Assembly (NCBI GenBank): GCA_009726135.1
Contig: WLIQ01000007.1
Span: forward strand, 1-45,628
Length of the DNA stretch: 45,628 bases
Source: Actinomycetota bacterium
GTDB taxonomy: Bacteria > Actinomycetota > Actinomycetes > Nanopelagicales > Nanopelagicaceae
Direction: 5' to 3'
In this document: positions 26,769 to 36,329 of the stretch, one piece after another
How positions within the stretch are numbered: the stretch's first letter is position 1
Layout: each line of letters starts with the position of its first letter
Notes under the pieces: model-generated
What the model was told of the DNA's origin: nothing
Database searches by the model: none
Seen by the model: the letters and a program-made list of their open reading frames with translations, nothing else
Made by a program: the position numbers and the translations under genes

Positions 26769-27758
26769 TTAGTGAACCAAGAATTCCTTTTCTTTATCCC
26801 ATGACACTGTCACAGCATCGCCAACTCGCAGATCTGCCACTGGAACAACAGAAATAACAGTCCCAGCGTGTGTATCTACAAGGTACCGAGTTGTCGCCCC
26901 TACGAAAATTACATCTCGCAGAGTTCCTTGTAAGGAACGGTTTCCCGATGGCGCTGATTTTGATACTGAAACTAATTCCGGACGGATATTTATTCTCGAG
27001 CCTTCAATCATGATTTTATTTGTTTGACCAACAAATTCAGATACAAATGCGCTGATTGGATTCTCGTAGATTTCTCGTGGAGTACCTAATTGTTCAATTT
27101 TTCCATTATTGAAAACCGCGATTCGATCACTCATAGTGAGCGCTTCTTCTTGATCGTGGGTAACAAAAATAAAAGTAATTCCAACTGCCCGCTGAAGCTC
27201 CTTCAGTTCAATTTGCATCTGTTCGCGCAATTTCAAATCCAGCGCACCCAAGGGCTCATCAAGTAGCAAGACCGAGGGTCTATTAACTAAGGCGCGAGCT
27301 AGCGCAACACGTTGTCGCTGCCCACCTGAAAGTTGAGATGGCTTACGCTCACCGTAACCCTCTAAGCGAACTTGCCTAAGGGCCTCGAGTGCACGAGAAC
27401 TGCAATCTTGTTTGGCAATTCCTTTAACTTTTAAACCATACTCAATATTGCTAATTACATTCATATGTGGGAACAGCGCATAATCTTGAAAAACAGTATT
27501 TACATCCCGCTCATATGGGGGCAGTTGTGAAACATCTTTACCAGCTAATTCAATTGATCCCGAATCTGGCTTCTCAAATCCTGCAATCATTCTAAGCACT
27601 GTAGTTTTTCCAGAACCCGAAGGACCCAATAACGTGATGAACTCACCTTCATAGATATCAAGGTCAACACCAGCAACTGCACGAACATCACCAAAGGATC
27701 GAGTAAGACCTTTGATGGAAACAATCACAGTGCTAGACACCCCGCAGACTTTACTCAA
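26769..27758 (-). CDS. potA: polyamine-type ABC transporter ATP-binding protein PotA
   Basis: 329 residues with Walker A GPSGSGKTT, signature LSGGQRQRV, Walker B VLLLDEPLGALD and the switch His in VTHDQEEAL. A C-terminal TOBE-like part (about 245-329) is present. The frame begins at a TTG at 27758; in-frame GTG codons at residues 7 and 11 are alternatives, and the conserved part starts at VSIKGLTRSFG. It leads the four-gene importer operon. Confidence 0.92.
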   Translation of the reverse strand: MSKVCGVSSTVIVSIKGLTRSFGDVRAVAGVDLDIYEGEFITLLGPSGSGKTTVLRMIAGFEKPDSGSIELAGKDVSQLPPYERDVNTVFQDYALFPHMNVISNIEYGLKVKGIAKQDCSSRALEALRQVRLEGYGERKPSQLSGGQRQRVALARALVNRPSVLLLDEPLGALDLKLREQMQIELKELQRAVGITFIFVTHDQEEALTMSDRIAVFNNGKIEQLGTPREIYENPISAFVSEFVGQTNKIMIEGSRINIRPELVSVSKSAPSGNRSLQGTLRDVIFVGATTRYLVDTHAGTVISVVPVADLRVGDAVTVSWDKEKEFLVH

Positions 27759-27796
27759 AATGGGCTCAGAAGTAACTAATAGATAGGCTTGGCACT

Positions 27797-29206
27797 ATGT
27801 CCAAACCGACGATAATTCTTGCAACCAGCAATGGCGTCGGAATGGGCCATTTGGCAAGAGCAAGCGCGGTTGCGCTGGCCTTAAAGCCCGTGGCTAATCC
27901 GATAATCGTTTCAATGGCCGGTGGTATTGCGGAAATTCCATCCTTTTTGGGTATTCGCTGCGAATACATTCCCGGGCGCGATCGTTTATGGATGTCACGC
28001 GAAAAATGGGATACCTACTTGCGTGATCGGCTATTAGCGTTAGTGGAAGAAACTGATGCAAAAGTTTTATCTTTCGATGGCGTAGTTCCCTATCCAGGAA
28101 TAATCGCCGCCCGCAATGCAAACCCACAGTTAAAACTTGTATGGGTTCGTCGTGGGTTATGGCAAAAAAAACCACAACGTTTCATTTTAGGATTACAAGC
28201 AAAGATGATGGACGCAATTGTTGAGCCTGGGGATATTGCACGCGCTTATGATTTTGGTCCAACTTCAAAGCGTAAAGATTGCGTTCTTACATCACCGGTC
28301 TCACTTTTTAGAAAAGAAGATGCATTTTCCCGCGAAGATGCGCGCAAAGCGTTAGGTCTAGATTTAAACCGTCCTGTGGTTTTAGTTCAACTTGGAACTG
28401 GCGACAGCGATGTGAACCATAAAATGACTGCAGCTCTTGAAGGTCTATTAGGTTGGAAAGATTTACAAGTAATCTTGACTAAAGCTCCGATTGATAAAGA
28501 TGGCAACTCCTTAGCACCTGAGGGCTTAGATATAAAGGTTGCGCGGTATTTTCCCCTAGCAAAAGTTTTGCATGCATTTGATGCAGCTATTTGTGCAACG
28601 GGATATAACGGCGTGCATGAATTATTGCCAGCACAAATTCCAACAGTCTTTGTTTCAAATATTCGTGGCACAGATGATCAAGAAGCTCGTGCGCGATGGT
28701 GCAATGATTTTGGTTTCGCACTACGGGCTAATGAAGCAGATTTAGCCGATATTACAAAAACTGTACGAGAGCTCCAGGATCAAGAGGTTCGATCACGCCT
28801 GAAAGTAAAATGTGCCGAATTGCCAGAGACTAATGGTGGACAAGAGATTGCCGATATTTTGCAAGCGCTAACTACACAAAACACATCGGAAAAAGCTAAG
28901 AACATCGTTTTTTACCGTTTAATTGCGCAAGATCACTTAAACCGTGGATTACGCCATGTGGCCAATATGGGATTGCGCCGAGTTGCTTTGGTATACCGAT
29001 TTATAAATCCGCACACAGTTGAGCAAGTTGCAAAACAAGAACCACCAGTCTTTGGTGACTCAACTGAGTCAAGGGAACTTCAAAAGTTGATTAAGTCCGG
29101 CACAAGATTCGAACATTTAATAACTGGGGCATCAGATGAATATCGAAAAAAGCGAGAAGAGATTGCCTATGCCGCATACGGCGATATAGTTAAAACGGAT
29201 AATTAA
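27797..29206 (+). CDS. MurG-like GT-B family glycosyltransferase with C-terminal extension
   Basis: 469 residues. The N-terminal domain starts NGVGMGHLARASAVALAL, the glycine-rich acceptor loop of MurG-like (GT28) enzymes. The C-terminal domain has VLVQLGTGDSD, KVARYFPLAKVLHAFDAAICATGYNGVHELL and IPTVFVSNIRGTDDQEARA, matching the UDP-sugar binding region. About 110 extra residues follow the GT-B fold, rich in charged residues and with no known motif. Acceptor unknown. It diverges from potA and converges on the DedA gene, with a 4-base overlap. Confidence 0.78.
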   Translation: MSKPTIILATSNGVGMGHLARASAVALALKPVANPIIVSMAGGIAEIPSFLGIRCEYIPGRDRLWMSREKWDTYLRDRLLALVEETDAKVLSFDGVVPYPGIIAARNANPQLKLVWVRRGLWQKKPQRFILGLQAKMMDAIVEPGDIARAYDFGPTSKRKDCVLTSPVSLFRKEDAFSREDARKALGLDLNRPVVLVQLGTGDSDVNHKMTAALEGLLGWKDLQVILTKAPIDKDGNSLAPEGLDIKVARYFPLAKVLHAFDAAICATGYNGVHELLPAQIPTVFVSNIRGTDDQEARARWCNDFGFALRANEADLADITKTVRELQDQEVRSRLKVKCAELPETNGGQEIADILQALTTQNTSEKAKNIVFYRLIAQDHLNRGLRHVANMGLRRVALVYRFINPHTVEQVAKQEPPVFGDSTESRELQKLIKSGTRFEHLITGASDEYRKKREEIAYAAYGDIVKTDN

Positions 29207-29826
29207 TCTTCGATTATCTTTTCAAGTTTATTCTTTAAAATTAAAACAAGAGTTACCACAACAACCAAAAAAAACACGGCCCAGTACTTTAAATATTTTT
29301 CAAGCGTAGTTAGAGAACTAGCAAATTGAAACCCCAAAGTCACCACGACTGTACTAAATACAACGCCACCAGCAGCATTCCATTTTAAAAATGTTCGATA
29401 TGGAACTTGGTGCATGCCAGCTAATGCTGGTACAAGAGCACGTAAAAGAGCCTGGGCTCTACCAAAAAAAATTGCTCCGCCATGATATTTTTCAAATATA
29501 TGTTCTGCCAACCGCCATCGTTTGGCACCAACGAATTTTCCAAATTGAGTTGTTTTAATGCGTGGGCCAAAGTGCTTTCCAACCTCATAACCAACAGAGT
29601 CTCCAGCAATTGCGCCGATTATGGCGCTGATTAAGAAAAGCCAGAAAGACCAAACATGGGCATGGGCAAGAACCCCACCAATTAATAATGAAGTTTCACC
29701 AGGTAGAACAAAGCCTACAAAGGCGGCGGCCTCTGCAAATGCGAGAAGAATCAGTAAAATAAAAAGTGGAGTTTGTAGATTATTAGCAACAAGCCAATCT
29801 GCTGAATTATGAATCCATCCCGACAT
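29203..29826 (-). CDS. DedA family membrane protein (VTT domain)
   Basis: 207 residues with about five hydrophobic segments and the DedA pattern: GFVLPGETSLLIGGVLA, then GAIAGDSVGYEVGKHFGPR and a FFGRAQALLRALVPALAGM stretch with the conserved arginines. DedA proteins are membrane proteins linked to lipid carrier or phospholipid flipping and envelope stress. A second, distinct member lies at 35724-36329. Confidence 0.9.
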   Translation of the reverse strand: MSGWIHNSADWLVANNLQTPLFILLILLAFAEAAAFVGFVLPGETSLLIGGVLAHAHVWSFWLFLISAIIGAIAGDSVGYEVGKHFGPRIKTTQFGKFVGAKRWRLAEHIFEKYHGGAIFFGRAQALLRALVPALAGMHQVPYRTFLKWNAAGGVVFSTVVVTLGFQFASSLTTLEKYLKYWAVFFLVVVVTLVLILKNKLEKIIED

Positions 29827-29859
29827 GCAAGAACTCTAGCCTGCACTTAGACTGCACTA

Positions 29860-30435
29860 ATGATGAAAGCAAAGACGGCTGTAGAAATTCACGAAGTATT
29901 AGCCAATCGACGCAGCCCTCGATCATTAGATTCAACTGCCTTGCTTGCTAATCAGGATTTAATAGCGATTTTAGAAGCAGCCCGATGGGCGCCATCGGCC
30001 AACAATGGTCAACCATGGCGCTTTTTTGTGGGCACGCGCAGTGATGAAGTATTCGGACAGATTCTTGATTCGTTGGCTTCATTTAATCAGGGATGGGCAC
30101 ATCGATCTTCGGCACTCATTCTTGTTGCAGGAGTTCATTCACGTGAAGATGGAACACCAAATAAAGGTTTTCTCTATGACTGTGGATTAGCTGTTGCCCA
30201 GATGGTGGTTGAAACCCACCATCGCGGCTTTGTTGCGCATCAGATGACGGGCTTTGACGCCGTAAAAGCTGCAGAGAATTTGAATATTGATGCATCTTTA
30301 ACGCCTGTTGCAGTAATTGCAATTGGAAAGCAAGCACCTGCAGATCTATTACAAGGTGCGATGTTAGAACGTGAAACCGCGCCACGAGAGCGCAAATCTC
30401 TGCACGATATTGTGCTTAAAGGTTTGCCTGATTAA
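29860..30435 (+). CDS. nitroreductase family FMN oxidoreductase
   Basis: 191 residues with the nitroreductase pattern: NRRSPRSLDS near the N-terminus (FMN phosphate), AARWAPSANNGQPWRFFV, then DCGLAVAQMVVETHHRG and AVIAIGK. The protein reduces nitro or quinone-type compounds with NAD(P)H; physiological substrate unknown. A TAGACT at 29848-29853 lies 6 bases before the ATG, so the message may be leaderless. The 3' end overlaps kynA by 4 bases, head-on. Confidence 0.88.
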   Translation: MMKAKTAVEIHEVLANRRSPRSLDSTALLANQDLIAILEAARWAPSANNGQPWRFFVGTRSDEVFGQILDSLASFNQGWAHRSSALILVAGVHSREDGTPNKGFLYDCGLAVAQMVVETHHRGFVAHQMTGFDAVKAAENLNIDASLTPVAVIAIGKQAPADLLQGAMLERETAPRERKSLHDIVLKGLPD

Positions 30436-31226
30436 AAACGGGAGCGGATTTCCCACAGATCTTTAAACACAGGCGCAAACAAAGTACTTGCTAGATATTC
30501 AACTCCACTAGAACCGCCTGTTCCAATTTTTTGCCCAATAGTTCGTTCAACCATTTTTACATGCCGATATCGCCACTCCTGAACTCCTTCATCGATATCA
30601 ACTAAGCGCTCACACACCATTGCACTTTCAGGGTCCTTAATATGAACCTCTAACAACACATCTTGAACAGGCACGTTAGCCACGTATGGCAATCTACGAT
30701 CACGTTGCAATACTTCAGTTGGAACTGCATGACCACGCTTAACTAAATAAGCCAGAGCTGAATCCCAAATGGAATTTTTAGCGACAATTAATTCGATCTC
30801 AGCTTGAATCGCTGGAGGTAGGTGGCCAGCCATTTTGCTATCTCGGCGTCCAAGCAAAGCTTCTACTTTTCTAAACTGCGCAGATTGAAAACCACTTGAT
30901 GAAGATAGATATGAACGAAATGCATTAAATTGCAATGGCGTCATAGTTTCTAAAATATCAATTTGTGTGACACACACTTTAAGAATTGTGCGAATGCGTC
31001 CAAGAATCGCTAACGAATAATGTGTATCTCCAGATTCCATTGCGCGCTGGGCTTCATTGAACTCATGAATTAATTGCTTAAACCAAAGTTCGTATGTTTG
31101 GTGAATAATAATAAAAAGCATTTCATCATGCTCTGGCCCTTGCGACAGAGGGCGTTGTAAGCCAAGGAGTTCATCAACAGCTAGATAAGAGGTATATGTC
31201 AGGGCTGAATCGAAGTTTTCGCTCAT
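30432..31226 (-). CDS. kynA: tryptophan 2,3-dioxygenase
   Basis: Haem enzyme that opens the indole ring of tryptophan to N-formylkynurenine. Motifs: IIHQTYELWFKQ with the active-site His42, FRSYLSSSSGFQSAQFR, and WRYRHVKMVERTIG with His222 as the axial haem ligand, then GTGGSSGVEYL. 264 residues is typical for bacterial enzymes. Its ATG overlaps the kynU stop (ATGA), so translation is coupled. Confidence 0.95.
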   Translation of the reverse strand: MSENFDSALTYTSYLAVDELLGLQRPLSQGPEHDEMLFIIIHQTYELWFKQLIHEFNEAQRAMESGDTHYSLAILGRIRTILKVCVTQIDILETMTPLQFNAFRSYLSSSSGFQSAQFRKVEALLGRRDSKMAGHLPPAIQAEIELIVAKNSIWDSALAYLVKRGHAVPTEVLQRDRRLPYVANVPVQDVLLEVHIKDPESAMVCERLVDIDEGVQEWRYRHVKMVERTIGQKIGTGGSSGVEYLASTLFAPVFKDLWEIRSRF

Positions 31227-32494
31227 GTGACTCGTGAACCACTCTCTTTTATCTCTTTATATTGGCCAGATGCCACTAAATCGCGCATGCGCGCAAAACC
31301 ATCCCAGACTTCAACGTATGAAGTTGGCAATGGTGAGATTGCTAAACGGATTGAGTTAGGTGTTCTGTAATCAGGAATCACATTAGAAATCTGTCGCAGA
31401 GCAACACAAATTTGTGCAGCATCAGGATGAACTAAAGAGATGTGACCACCACGCTCTTTAGCATTTCGTGAAGTATTGAGTTCCATGCCAAGAGGTGCAA
31501 GCCATGCATCGTAAAGATCAATCATCATCTGGGTTCCAACCGCGGCTTTATGAGCAATGGCATCGATACCAACTTCTTTAATCATTGAGAAAGCCGTCTG
31601 AACGCAACGGATTCCAACAAGTGATGGGCTAGCTATCTGAAAGCCACGGATATTTTGTGCACGTTCAAACACGGCTCCCATTTCAAACTGTGCATCTTGT
31701 GCAAACCAACCTTGAATTGGAACTTGTAGTTCGCTCTGAATTCTTTTGCTGACATATAACCAGGCAGGTGAACCTGGTCCGGAATTTCCATATTTATATG
31801 TACACCCAACACAAAGATCTACACCGTTAGCATCAAGGTTGAGTTCGATTGCACCAACTGCGTGGCTAGCATCCCAAACAACCAACGCCCCGATTGCACG
31901 CACTTGATCGGTAATTGATTTGATGTCTGTGCGTGCACCTGATCGGTATTGAATAACTTCTAATGTAACTAGTGCGACATCGTCATTTAAATAAGGTGCA
32001 AGAATTTGAGTTGTAATGCGCTCATGTGTAGCAATTGCTGGATCTTCATTATCGATAATGACAAGGTTGAGACCAAACTGCTTTGCAATTCCATCAAGAA
32101 TGTAACGATCGGTTGGAAAATTTGCCGCATCAGTAATAATTGTCTTTCTACCGGGACGCGAATGAATTGCGGCAAGACATAGTTGATAGAAATTGACCGA
32201 CGTTGTATCGCAAACAAGAACTTGACCAGGGCCTGCACCAAGAGCAGCTTCACCTAAAAGATTTCCAGTTGGTTGGGCTTCATCTACCCAGTGGCCCCAT
32301 CCGGTGACAACTTCGGCGCCCCATTCGCCCAGAAAATCATTCACTGCAGTAATAGTGGCTTTAGGGATTCGACCTAGTGAATTTCCATCTAAATAACACA
32401 TCTCTGGGTCAGTAACCACAAACTGTGATTTGAAACGGGCTAGCGGATCCTTCTTATCGAGCTCTAACGCGTATTCGCGGTCGGTGACGTTCAT
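31223..32494 (-). CDS. kynU: kynureninase
   Basis: PLP enzyme cleaving kynurenine to anthranilate and alanine. The 423-residue sequence has YLDGNSLGR near 35-42, WGHWVDEAQP, VVWDASHAVGAIEL with the PLP aspartate, and Lys234 in CTYKYGNSGPGSPAW. It is the first gene of a two-gene operon with kynA. No arylformamidase, the enzyme for the step between them, is in the window. It diverges from the ABC-F gene across only 24 bases. Confidence 0.95.
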   Translation of the reverse strand: MNVTDREYALELDKKDPLARFKSQFVVTDPEMCYLDGNSLGRIPKATITAVNDFLGEWGAEVVTGWGHWVDEAQPTGNLLGEAALGAGPGQVLVCDTTSVNFYQLCLAAIHSRPGRKTIITDAANFPTDRYILDGIAKQFGLNLVIIDNEDPAIATHERITTQILAPYLNDDVALVTLEVIQYRSGARTDIKSITDQVRAIGALVVWDASHAVGAIELNLDANGVDLCVGCTYKYGNSGPGSPAWLYVSKRIQSELQVPIQGWFAQDAQFEMGAVFERAQNIRGFQIASPSLVGIRCVQTAFSMIKEVGIDAIAHKAAVGTQMMIDLYDAWLAPLGMELNTSRNAKERGGHISLVHPDAAQICVALRQISNVIPDYRTPNSIRLAISPLPTSYVEVWDGFARMRDLVASGQYKEIKESGSRVT

Positions 32495-32518
32495 GAAGGA
32501 AAGGTACGCTCTCCCATC

Positions 32519-34288
32519 ATGGCGCGCAATGTTGTTAATATCGAAGAGGTTTCAAAAGCCTTTGACATCAAAGAGTTATTAGTAGGCGTCTCTTTAGGCA
32601 TTTCAGAGGGCGATCGCATCGGCATTGTTGGCCGGAATGGCTCAGGTAAATCAACGCTTATGAAGATTATTGCAGGTGTTGAAGCACCAGATGCTGGCCG
32701 CGTCACTAAATCAAACTCAGCTCGAATAGGTCTGTTATCTCAAGTGGATTTAGCTAATCCCGAAAGCACTGTTGGCGAAGTTGTTTTGGGTGATACAGCA
32801 AAACATGAGTGGGCGAGTGAACCCAATATCCGTGAAGTTTTTACGGGTTTGTTTGGTTCTTTCGATGACCACATATTTGATAGAAAGTTTGGTCAGTTAT
32901 CTGGTGGAGAACGCCGCCGTGTTGGTTTAGCAAAACTATTAATTAACGAACTCGATTTAATTTTGCTGGATGAACCAACAAATCATTTGGATGTTGAAGG
33001 TGTTGCCTGGTTAGCCGAATATTTGAATAACCGAAAAGGACTAGCCGTAACCGTAGTAACGCACGATCGATGGTTTCTTGATGCTGTCACCGATCGCACA
33101 TGGGAAGTTGTTGAGGGCAAGGTAGAAGAATATGACGGAGGCTATAGCGCATTTGTTTTAGCTAAAGCCGAGCGCGCTCGCCAATCATCTGTAATGGATC
33201 AACGTCGAAATATGTTGATTAAGAAAGAACTTGCTTGGCTTCGTCGCGGAGCACCGGCACGGACTACTAAACCTAAGTTTCGTGTTGATGCAGCTAATGT
33301 TTTGATTGCTGATGTACCTGCTCCACGTGATCAGGGCGAACTTTTAAAGTTTGCGCTCAACCGCTTAGGCAAAACGGTATATGAGGCACATCATGTACAA
33401 GTAAAACTTGGCGATAACGAACTCATCGATGATTTGTATTGGAATGTTGGCCCAGGCGATCGCATAGGAATAGTTGGCGTTAATGGCGCAGGTAAGACAA
33501 CTTTGATGCGTACATTAGTTGGTGAAATCCAACCAACTGCCGGTAAGTTAGTAACAGGTGTAACGGTAAAGCCCGCCTTTCTTACACAGCATCTTGATGA
33601 ATTGGATCCAACATGGCGAGTACTAGAGGCCGTTGAAAAAGTAGCAAATCGCATTGAAATCGGCGGCGGTCGCGAGCTTTCTGCTTCACAATTATGTGAG
33701 CGTTTAGGTTTTGATCGTGAATCTCAGTGGACACCGGTTGGTGATCTATCGGGAGGCGAAAAACGTAGGCTCCAACTAACGCGATTACTGATGGATAGCC
33801 CCAATGTTTTGCTTCTAGATGAACCTACAAATGATTTTGATATTGAAACTCTTACTGAGCTTGAAGATTTGTTGGACAGTTATGGTGGAACTTTGATTGT
33901 TGTCTCTCATGATAGATATTTCTTAGAGCGTGTTTGTGATCGCTTTGTTGGTTTGTTAGGGGATAAAAAAGTTCGCGATTTACCACGCGCAGTCGATGAA
34001 TACCTAGAACTTCGACACGATTCGTTGCAACCCGAAATCAGTGCACCAAAGGAAAAGAAGAGTTCGAACGCCGCAGAAGAGCGTCAGTTAAAAAAAGACA
34101 AAGTCCGCTTGGAGCGCCAGATGCAAAAAGCTGATGGACGCATTACCGAACTTGAAAATGAGCAGGAGAGCGCCGCTTTTGACGCCGAGCGTTTACAGGC
34201 GATCACAAATGAGCTAACGGTATTACGTGTAGAAAAGAACAAACTTGAGGAAGAATGGCTCCAGACCACTGTTTTGCTAGAGGGTTAA
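32519..34288 (+). CDS. ABC-F family ATPase
   Basis: 589 residues with two ABC cassettes and no membrane segments: Walker A GRNGSGKST and GVNGAGKTT, signatures LSGGERRRV and LSGGEKRRL, Walker B DLILLDEPTNHLD and NVLLLDEPTNDFD. A linker of the P-site tRNA interaction type lies between, and the last 75 residues are a charged coiled coil, as in Uup-like members. ABC-F proteins act on the ribosome or in DNA repair; which applies here is not clear. The stop is 15 bases before the YqhA gene. Confidence 0.9.
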   Translation: MARNVVNIEEVSKAFDIKELLVGVSLGISEGDRIGIVGRNGSGKSTLMKIIAGVEAPDAGRVTKSNSARIGLLSQVDLANPESTVGEVVLGDTAKHEWASEPNIREVFTGLFGSFDDHIFDRKFGQLSGGERRRVGLAKLLINELDLILLDEPTNHLDVEGVAWLAEYLNNRKGLAVTVVTHDRWFLDAVTDRTWEVVEGKVEEYDGGYSAFVLAKAERARQSSVMDQRRNMLIKKELAWLRRGAPARTTKPKFRVDAANVLIADVPAPRDQGELLKFALNRLGKTVYEAHHVQVKLGDNELIDDLYWNVGPGDRIGIVGVNGAGKTTLMRTLVGEIQPTAGKLVTGVTVKPAFLTQHLDELDPTWRVLEAVEKVANRIEIGGGRELSASQLCERLGFDRESQWTPVGDLSGGEKRRLQLTRLLMDSPNVLLLDEPTNDFDIETLTELEDLLDSYGGTLIVVSHDRYFLERVCDRFVGLLGDKKVRDLPRAVDEYLELRHDSLQPEISAPKEKKSSNAAEERQLKKDKVRLERQMQKADGRITELENEQESAAFDAERLQAITNELTVLRVEKNKLEEEWLQTTVLLEG

Positions 34289-34303
34289 GTTAAAGTTAGC
34301 CCC

Positions 34304-34831
34304 ATGAACCGCTTATCGCATGGCATCGAAGTAATACTTTTCCGCTCACGCTTTTTATTAGCACCTCTTTATTTAGGATTAGTTGGAGCCCTCGTTCTTC
34401 TGGGATATCGCTTCATCGTTGAATTTGTTCACTTAGCTGAAAAAATAGGGGATGCAACTCCGCAGAGTTTTACCCTAGATCTACTAGCCCTTTTGGATTT
34501 AACCCTGCTTGCTAATCTGATCTTGATGGTGATTTTTGCTGGTTATGAAAACTTTGTTTCGCGTATCGATGTCGCAACTGAGTCCAAAGATCGCCCGCAC
34601 TGGATGGGAACGATTGACTTCAGTGGTTTAAAAATCAAATTAATTGGCTCATTAGTAGCGATTTCAGTCATTGAACTGCTCAAAGACTTCATTGAACTCT
34701 CTGGTCAAGATCATGTTGGCGCAGGAACTAAGTGGCGAATCGTCATTCACTTAACATTTGTTGCCTCTGGTGTTTTATTTGCATTAATGGATTGGATTGC
34801 CGATAAGCGAGAATTTCACGGCACTCATTAA
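34304..34831 (+). CDS. YqhA family (UPF0114) membrane protein
   Basis: 175 residues with three to four membrane helices (about 15-40, 57-80, 103-122, 138-158). The conserved segments LLDLTLLANLILMVIFAGYENFVSRID and MGTIDFSGLKIKLIGSLVAISVIELLKDF match UPF0114. Function is unknown; relatives are proposed to be channel-like. It is packed 3 bases before the next membrane protein gene. Confidence 0.88.
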   Translation: MNRLSHGIEVILFRSRFLLAPLYLGLVGALVLLGYRFIVEFVHLAEKIGDATPQSFTLDLLALLDLTLLANLILMVIFAGYENFVSRIDVATESKDRPHWMGTIDFSGLKIKLIGSLVAISVIELLKDFIELSGQDHVGAGTKWRIVIHLTFVASGVLFALMDWIADKREFHGTH

Positions 34832-34834
34832 TAA

Positions 34835-35776
34835 ATGCGTTTAGATATTTTGGCCGCGCTTTCGGGCGTGATGATTGCTTTACAAGCCCGTGCCAACGGT
34901 GAGCTCTCGCATCGAATCGATAATGGTTTAGAAGCTGCATTAGTTTCATTTGGTTCAGGGCTAATCATTATTGCCGCTATTGCTATATTCAATCCAGCGA
35001 TAAAGGAGGGAATAAAGAATCTGCGCACAGCAGTTTCGAATAAGGAAATCGCTCGGTGGAAACTATTAGCCGGAGCCCTTGGCGGAAGTTTTGTTGCAAT
35101 CCAAACAAATATCGTCCCCTTAATTGGTGTGGCGATTTATTCTGTAGCTTCAATTGCGGGCCAAACAGCGATGTCATTATTCGTAGATCGAATTGGGTTA
35201 ACTGGAGGCGGGAAAAAACTAATTTCACGTCGCCGAATAGCGGCCGCTATATTAACGGTTTTAGCTGTTCTAGTTTCTGTATTTGATCGAATCGATGCGA
35301 AAAATCTTTCAATGGTGGCGGTTGTCCTTGGCTGTATTGCAGGTGCTGTAGTTGGCGTTCAACGTGCACTGAATGGACAAATAAATGAGCACTCCCATCA
35401 GAGTTTCACTACATCACTTCTCAACTTTGTAACGGGAACAGCGTTGCTTGTGATTTTAATTATTGGTGGTGTTTTTATTCGAAAAATCCATCTTGTTGCC
35501 TTACCGATAGGTCCTTGGTGGATTTATACGGGTGGGATTATTGGCGTCATTTATATAGCTTTTACTTCAACAATTGTGCAGCACCTAGGTGTTTTAACTT
35601 TTACACTTTTTAGTGTTGGTGGCCAATTAGTTGGCTCGTTAGTTATTGATCTGATTTCTCCAACCAATGGAGTAAGCGTAAGTGCTTACCTTGTATCTGG
35701 AATTGTTATGACGTACTTGGGGGTTATCGCCGGTGGCGTAAGTAGTTCACGAGTGCAGAAACCAAAGAGGCAGTAA
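34835..35776 (+). CDS. YdcZ-like (DUF606) DMT-type membrane transporter
   Basis: 313 residues with ten predicted hydrophobic helices arranged as two similar halves, each starting with a charged-plus-glycine helix: ALQARANGELSHRI and GVQRALNGQINEHS. These are the DMT_YdcZ repeats fused in one chain. The substrate is unknown. No Shine-Dalgarno precedes the ATG. The last 53 bases overlap the end of the opposing DedA gene. Confidence 0.85.
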   Translation: MRLDILAALSGVMIALQARANGELSHRIDNGLEAALVSFGSGLIIIAAIAIFNPAIKEGIKNLRTAVSNKEIARWKLLAGALGGSFVAIQTNIVPLIGVAIYSVASIAGQTAMSLFVDRIGLTGGGKKLISRRRIAAAILTVLAVLVSVFDRIDAKNLSMVAVVLGCIAGAVVGVQRALNGQINEHSHQSFTTSLLNFVTGTALLVILIIGGVFIRKIHLVALPIGPWWIYTGGIIGVIYIAFTSTIVQHLGVLTFTLFSVGGQLVGSLVIDLISPTNGVSVSAYLVSGIVMTYLGVIAGGVSSSRVQKPKRQ

Positions 35777-36329
35777 TAAAGAAGGCTGCAATTGCATATG
35801 ACCACGTTTTAACCCATGGCAAAGTAGCTGCGTAATAACCGGCAAGAGTTATGCCAACACCCCACAACAGTGCACCGAGCGCGTTAGCTGATAAGAATTT
35901 GTAGTAATTCATCTTCGATGCGCCGGCAATAGGTGGAACAAAAGTTCGAATCCATGGGAAGAATCGTGCGGCAACTACTGCCCACCATCCCGTTTGCTCA
36001 TAGAAACGTTCAGAACGGGCAATCATTCTTTGCATTCGAGGGGAGTCGTGTTTTTCAAGATAAGGACGGCCCACCAAACGGCCTAAAACAAAACCTATTT
36101 GATCGCCAAAGAATGCAGCGATAAAGATGACGGATACAAGAATGACAATGTTTACATCTTTATGGGCCGCTGCAACCAATCCTGCGCTAAAGAGAATTGA
36201 ATCACCAGGCAGAAAAAATGCAAATAAGACGGCTGTTTCAAAGAAAATAATTGCGCCTGTGATTAGATAAATTAGGTACGGCGCAAGAGGAGCAAGTTGA
36301 GCATCAAAAGATGCGGCTAGTTCAATCAC
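35724..36329 (-). CDS. DedA family membrane protein (VTT domain), second copy
   Basis: 201 residues with FFLPGDSILFSAGLVAA, FFGDQIGFVLGRLVGRPYLE and AARFFPWIRTFVPPIAGASKM, the core DedA motifs with the conserved arginines. It differs clearly from the other DedA gene of this window, so they are separate subfamilies rather than recent copies. Its start overlaps the malic enzyme stop by 4 bases. Confidence 0.9.
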   Translation of the reverse strand: MIELAASFDAQLAPLAPYLIYLITGAIIFFETAVLFAFFLPGDSILFSAGLVAAAHKDVNIVILVSVIFIAAFFGDQIGFVLGRLVGRPYLEKHDSPRMQRMIARSERFYEQTGWWAVVAARFFPWIRTFVPPIAGASKMNYYKFLSANALGALLWGVGITLAGYYAATLPWVKTWSYAIAAFFITASLVSALVNYLRHRR

